Source of the DNA: an uncultured Neisseria sp.
GTDB lineage: Bacteria > Pseudomonadota > Gammaproteobacteria > Burkholderiales > Neisseriaceae
Reading direction: 5' to 3'
DNA length: 5,701 nt
Assembly (NCBI GenBank): GCA_927911515.1
Contig: CAKMQH010000213.1
Coordinates: 1-5,701 of the forward strand
Shown in pieces: positions 5,647 to 5,701 of the stretch (its first letter is position 1; every line of letters begins with the position of its first letter). A program made the translations under genes and the position numbers. The notes beneath the pieces are model-generated. The model was given only the letters and a program-made list of their open reading frames with translations, did not search any database and had not been told where the DNA came from.

Positions 5647-5701
5647 ATGCCCGAAGTGATCCATTACCCCCGAACGCCGCCGCTTCCAAATCGACATCAA
5701 C
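5647..5701 (+). CDS. Start of a gene cut by the window edge, probably frameshifted; possible small GNAT-type acetyltransferase
   Basis: AAAGGA (5632-5637) stands 9 nt before the ATG at 5647, so translation probably starts here. As written the frame reads MPEVIHYPRTPPLPNRHQ to the edge, which is Pro-rich and unlike a protein core. Removing one C from the five-C run at 5667-5671 gives MPEVIHYPERRRFQIDIN, a charged helix or strand start followed by a beta strand. That resembles the N-terminus of small YjdJ-type GCN5-related acetyltransferases. With only 18 codons the family call is tentative. The gene is either frameshifted near its start or the base is a sequencing error. Confidence 0.5.
   Translation, partial: MPEVIHYPRTPPLPNRHQ

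Noticed and set aside
1..5701. CRISPR array, tRNA or rRNA genes
   Set aside because: No regularly spaced repeats and no cloverleaf or ribosomal RNA sequence were seen; the repeats present are DUS and CREE.

Overview
The window reads as a Neisseria chromosome, most likely a commensal related to the N. mucosa/N. sicca group. Two signs point there. It is dense in DNA uptake sequences (DUS), mostly the GTCGTCTGAA dialect, with a few GCCGTCTGAA copies near the right end. It also carries two copies of the 107-bp Correia repeat-enclosed element (CREE, also called NEMIS), a Neisseria-specific miniature element. All supported genes lie on the + strand; long minus-strand frames are shadows of the coding bias.

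Layout. Positions 1-88 hold the terminator of a gene lying to the left. CREE copy 1 (89-195) and a promoter (302-330) precede a five-TM LTA-synthase-type sulfatase/phosphotransferase gene (386-2398). That gene is cut by an in-frame amber codon at 1340-1342, ahead of the catalytic threonine. A DUS hairpin terminator and CREE copy 2 (2456-2562) follow. Next come a hotdog-fold acyl-CoA thioesterase (2752-3189) and a periplasmic LolA-like carrier (3256-3905). The LolA-like gene is frameshifted by one missing base in an A-run. After about 250 bp of non-coding DNA, a promoter with an overlapping small palindrome drives a flavodoxin-fold protein with a C-terminal membrane segment (4153-5073) and an NTF2/SnoaL-like protein (5111-5530). 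The right edge holds the first 18 codons of another gene (5647 onward), which appears to carry a one-base C-run frameshift.

How the genes may work together. A YbgC-type thioesterase next to a LolA-like carrier is the arrangement found inside aryl-polyene/flexirubin-type lipid clusters. Flavodoxin-like proteins of the kind seen here are often labelled 'dialkylresorcinol condensing enzyme'. I see no ketosynthase, acyl carrier protein or MMPL exporter, so this is at most a fragment of such a pathway. The flavodoxin-like and NTF2-like genes form a likely two-gene operon of unknown substrate.

The unusual points are three separate gene disruptions within 5.7 kb, the direct CREE copies bracketing the broken sulfatase gene, and the switch of DUS dialect between 4067 and 5022.
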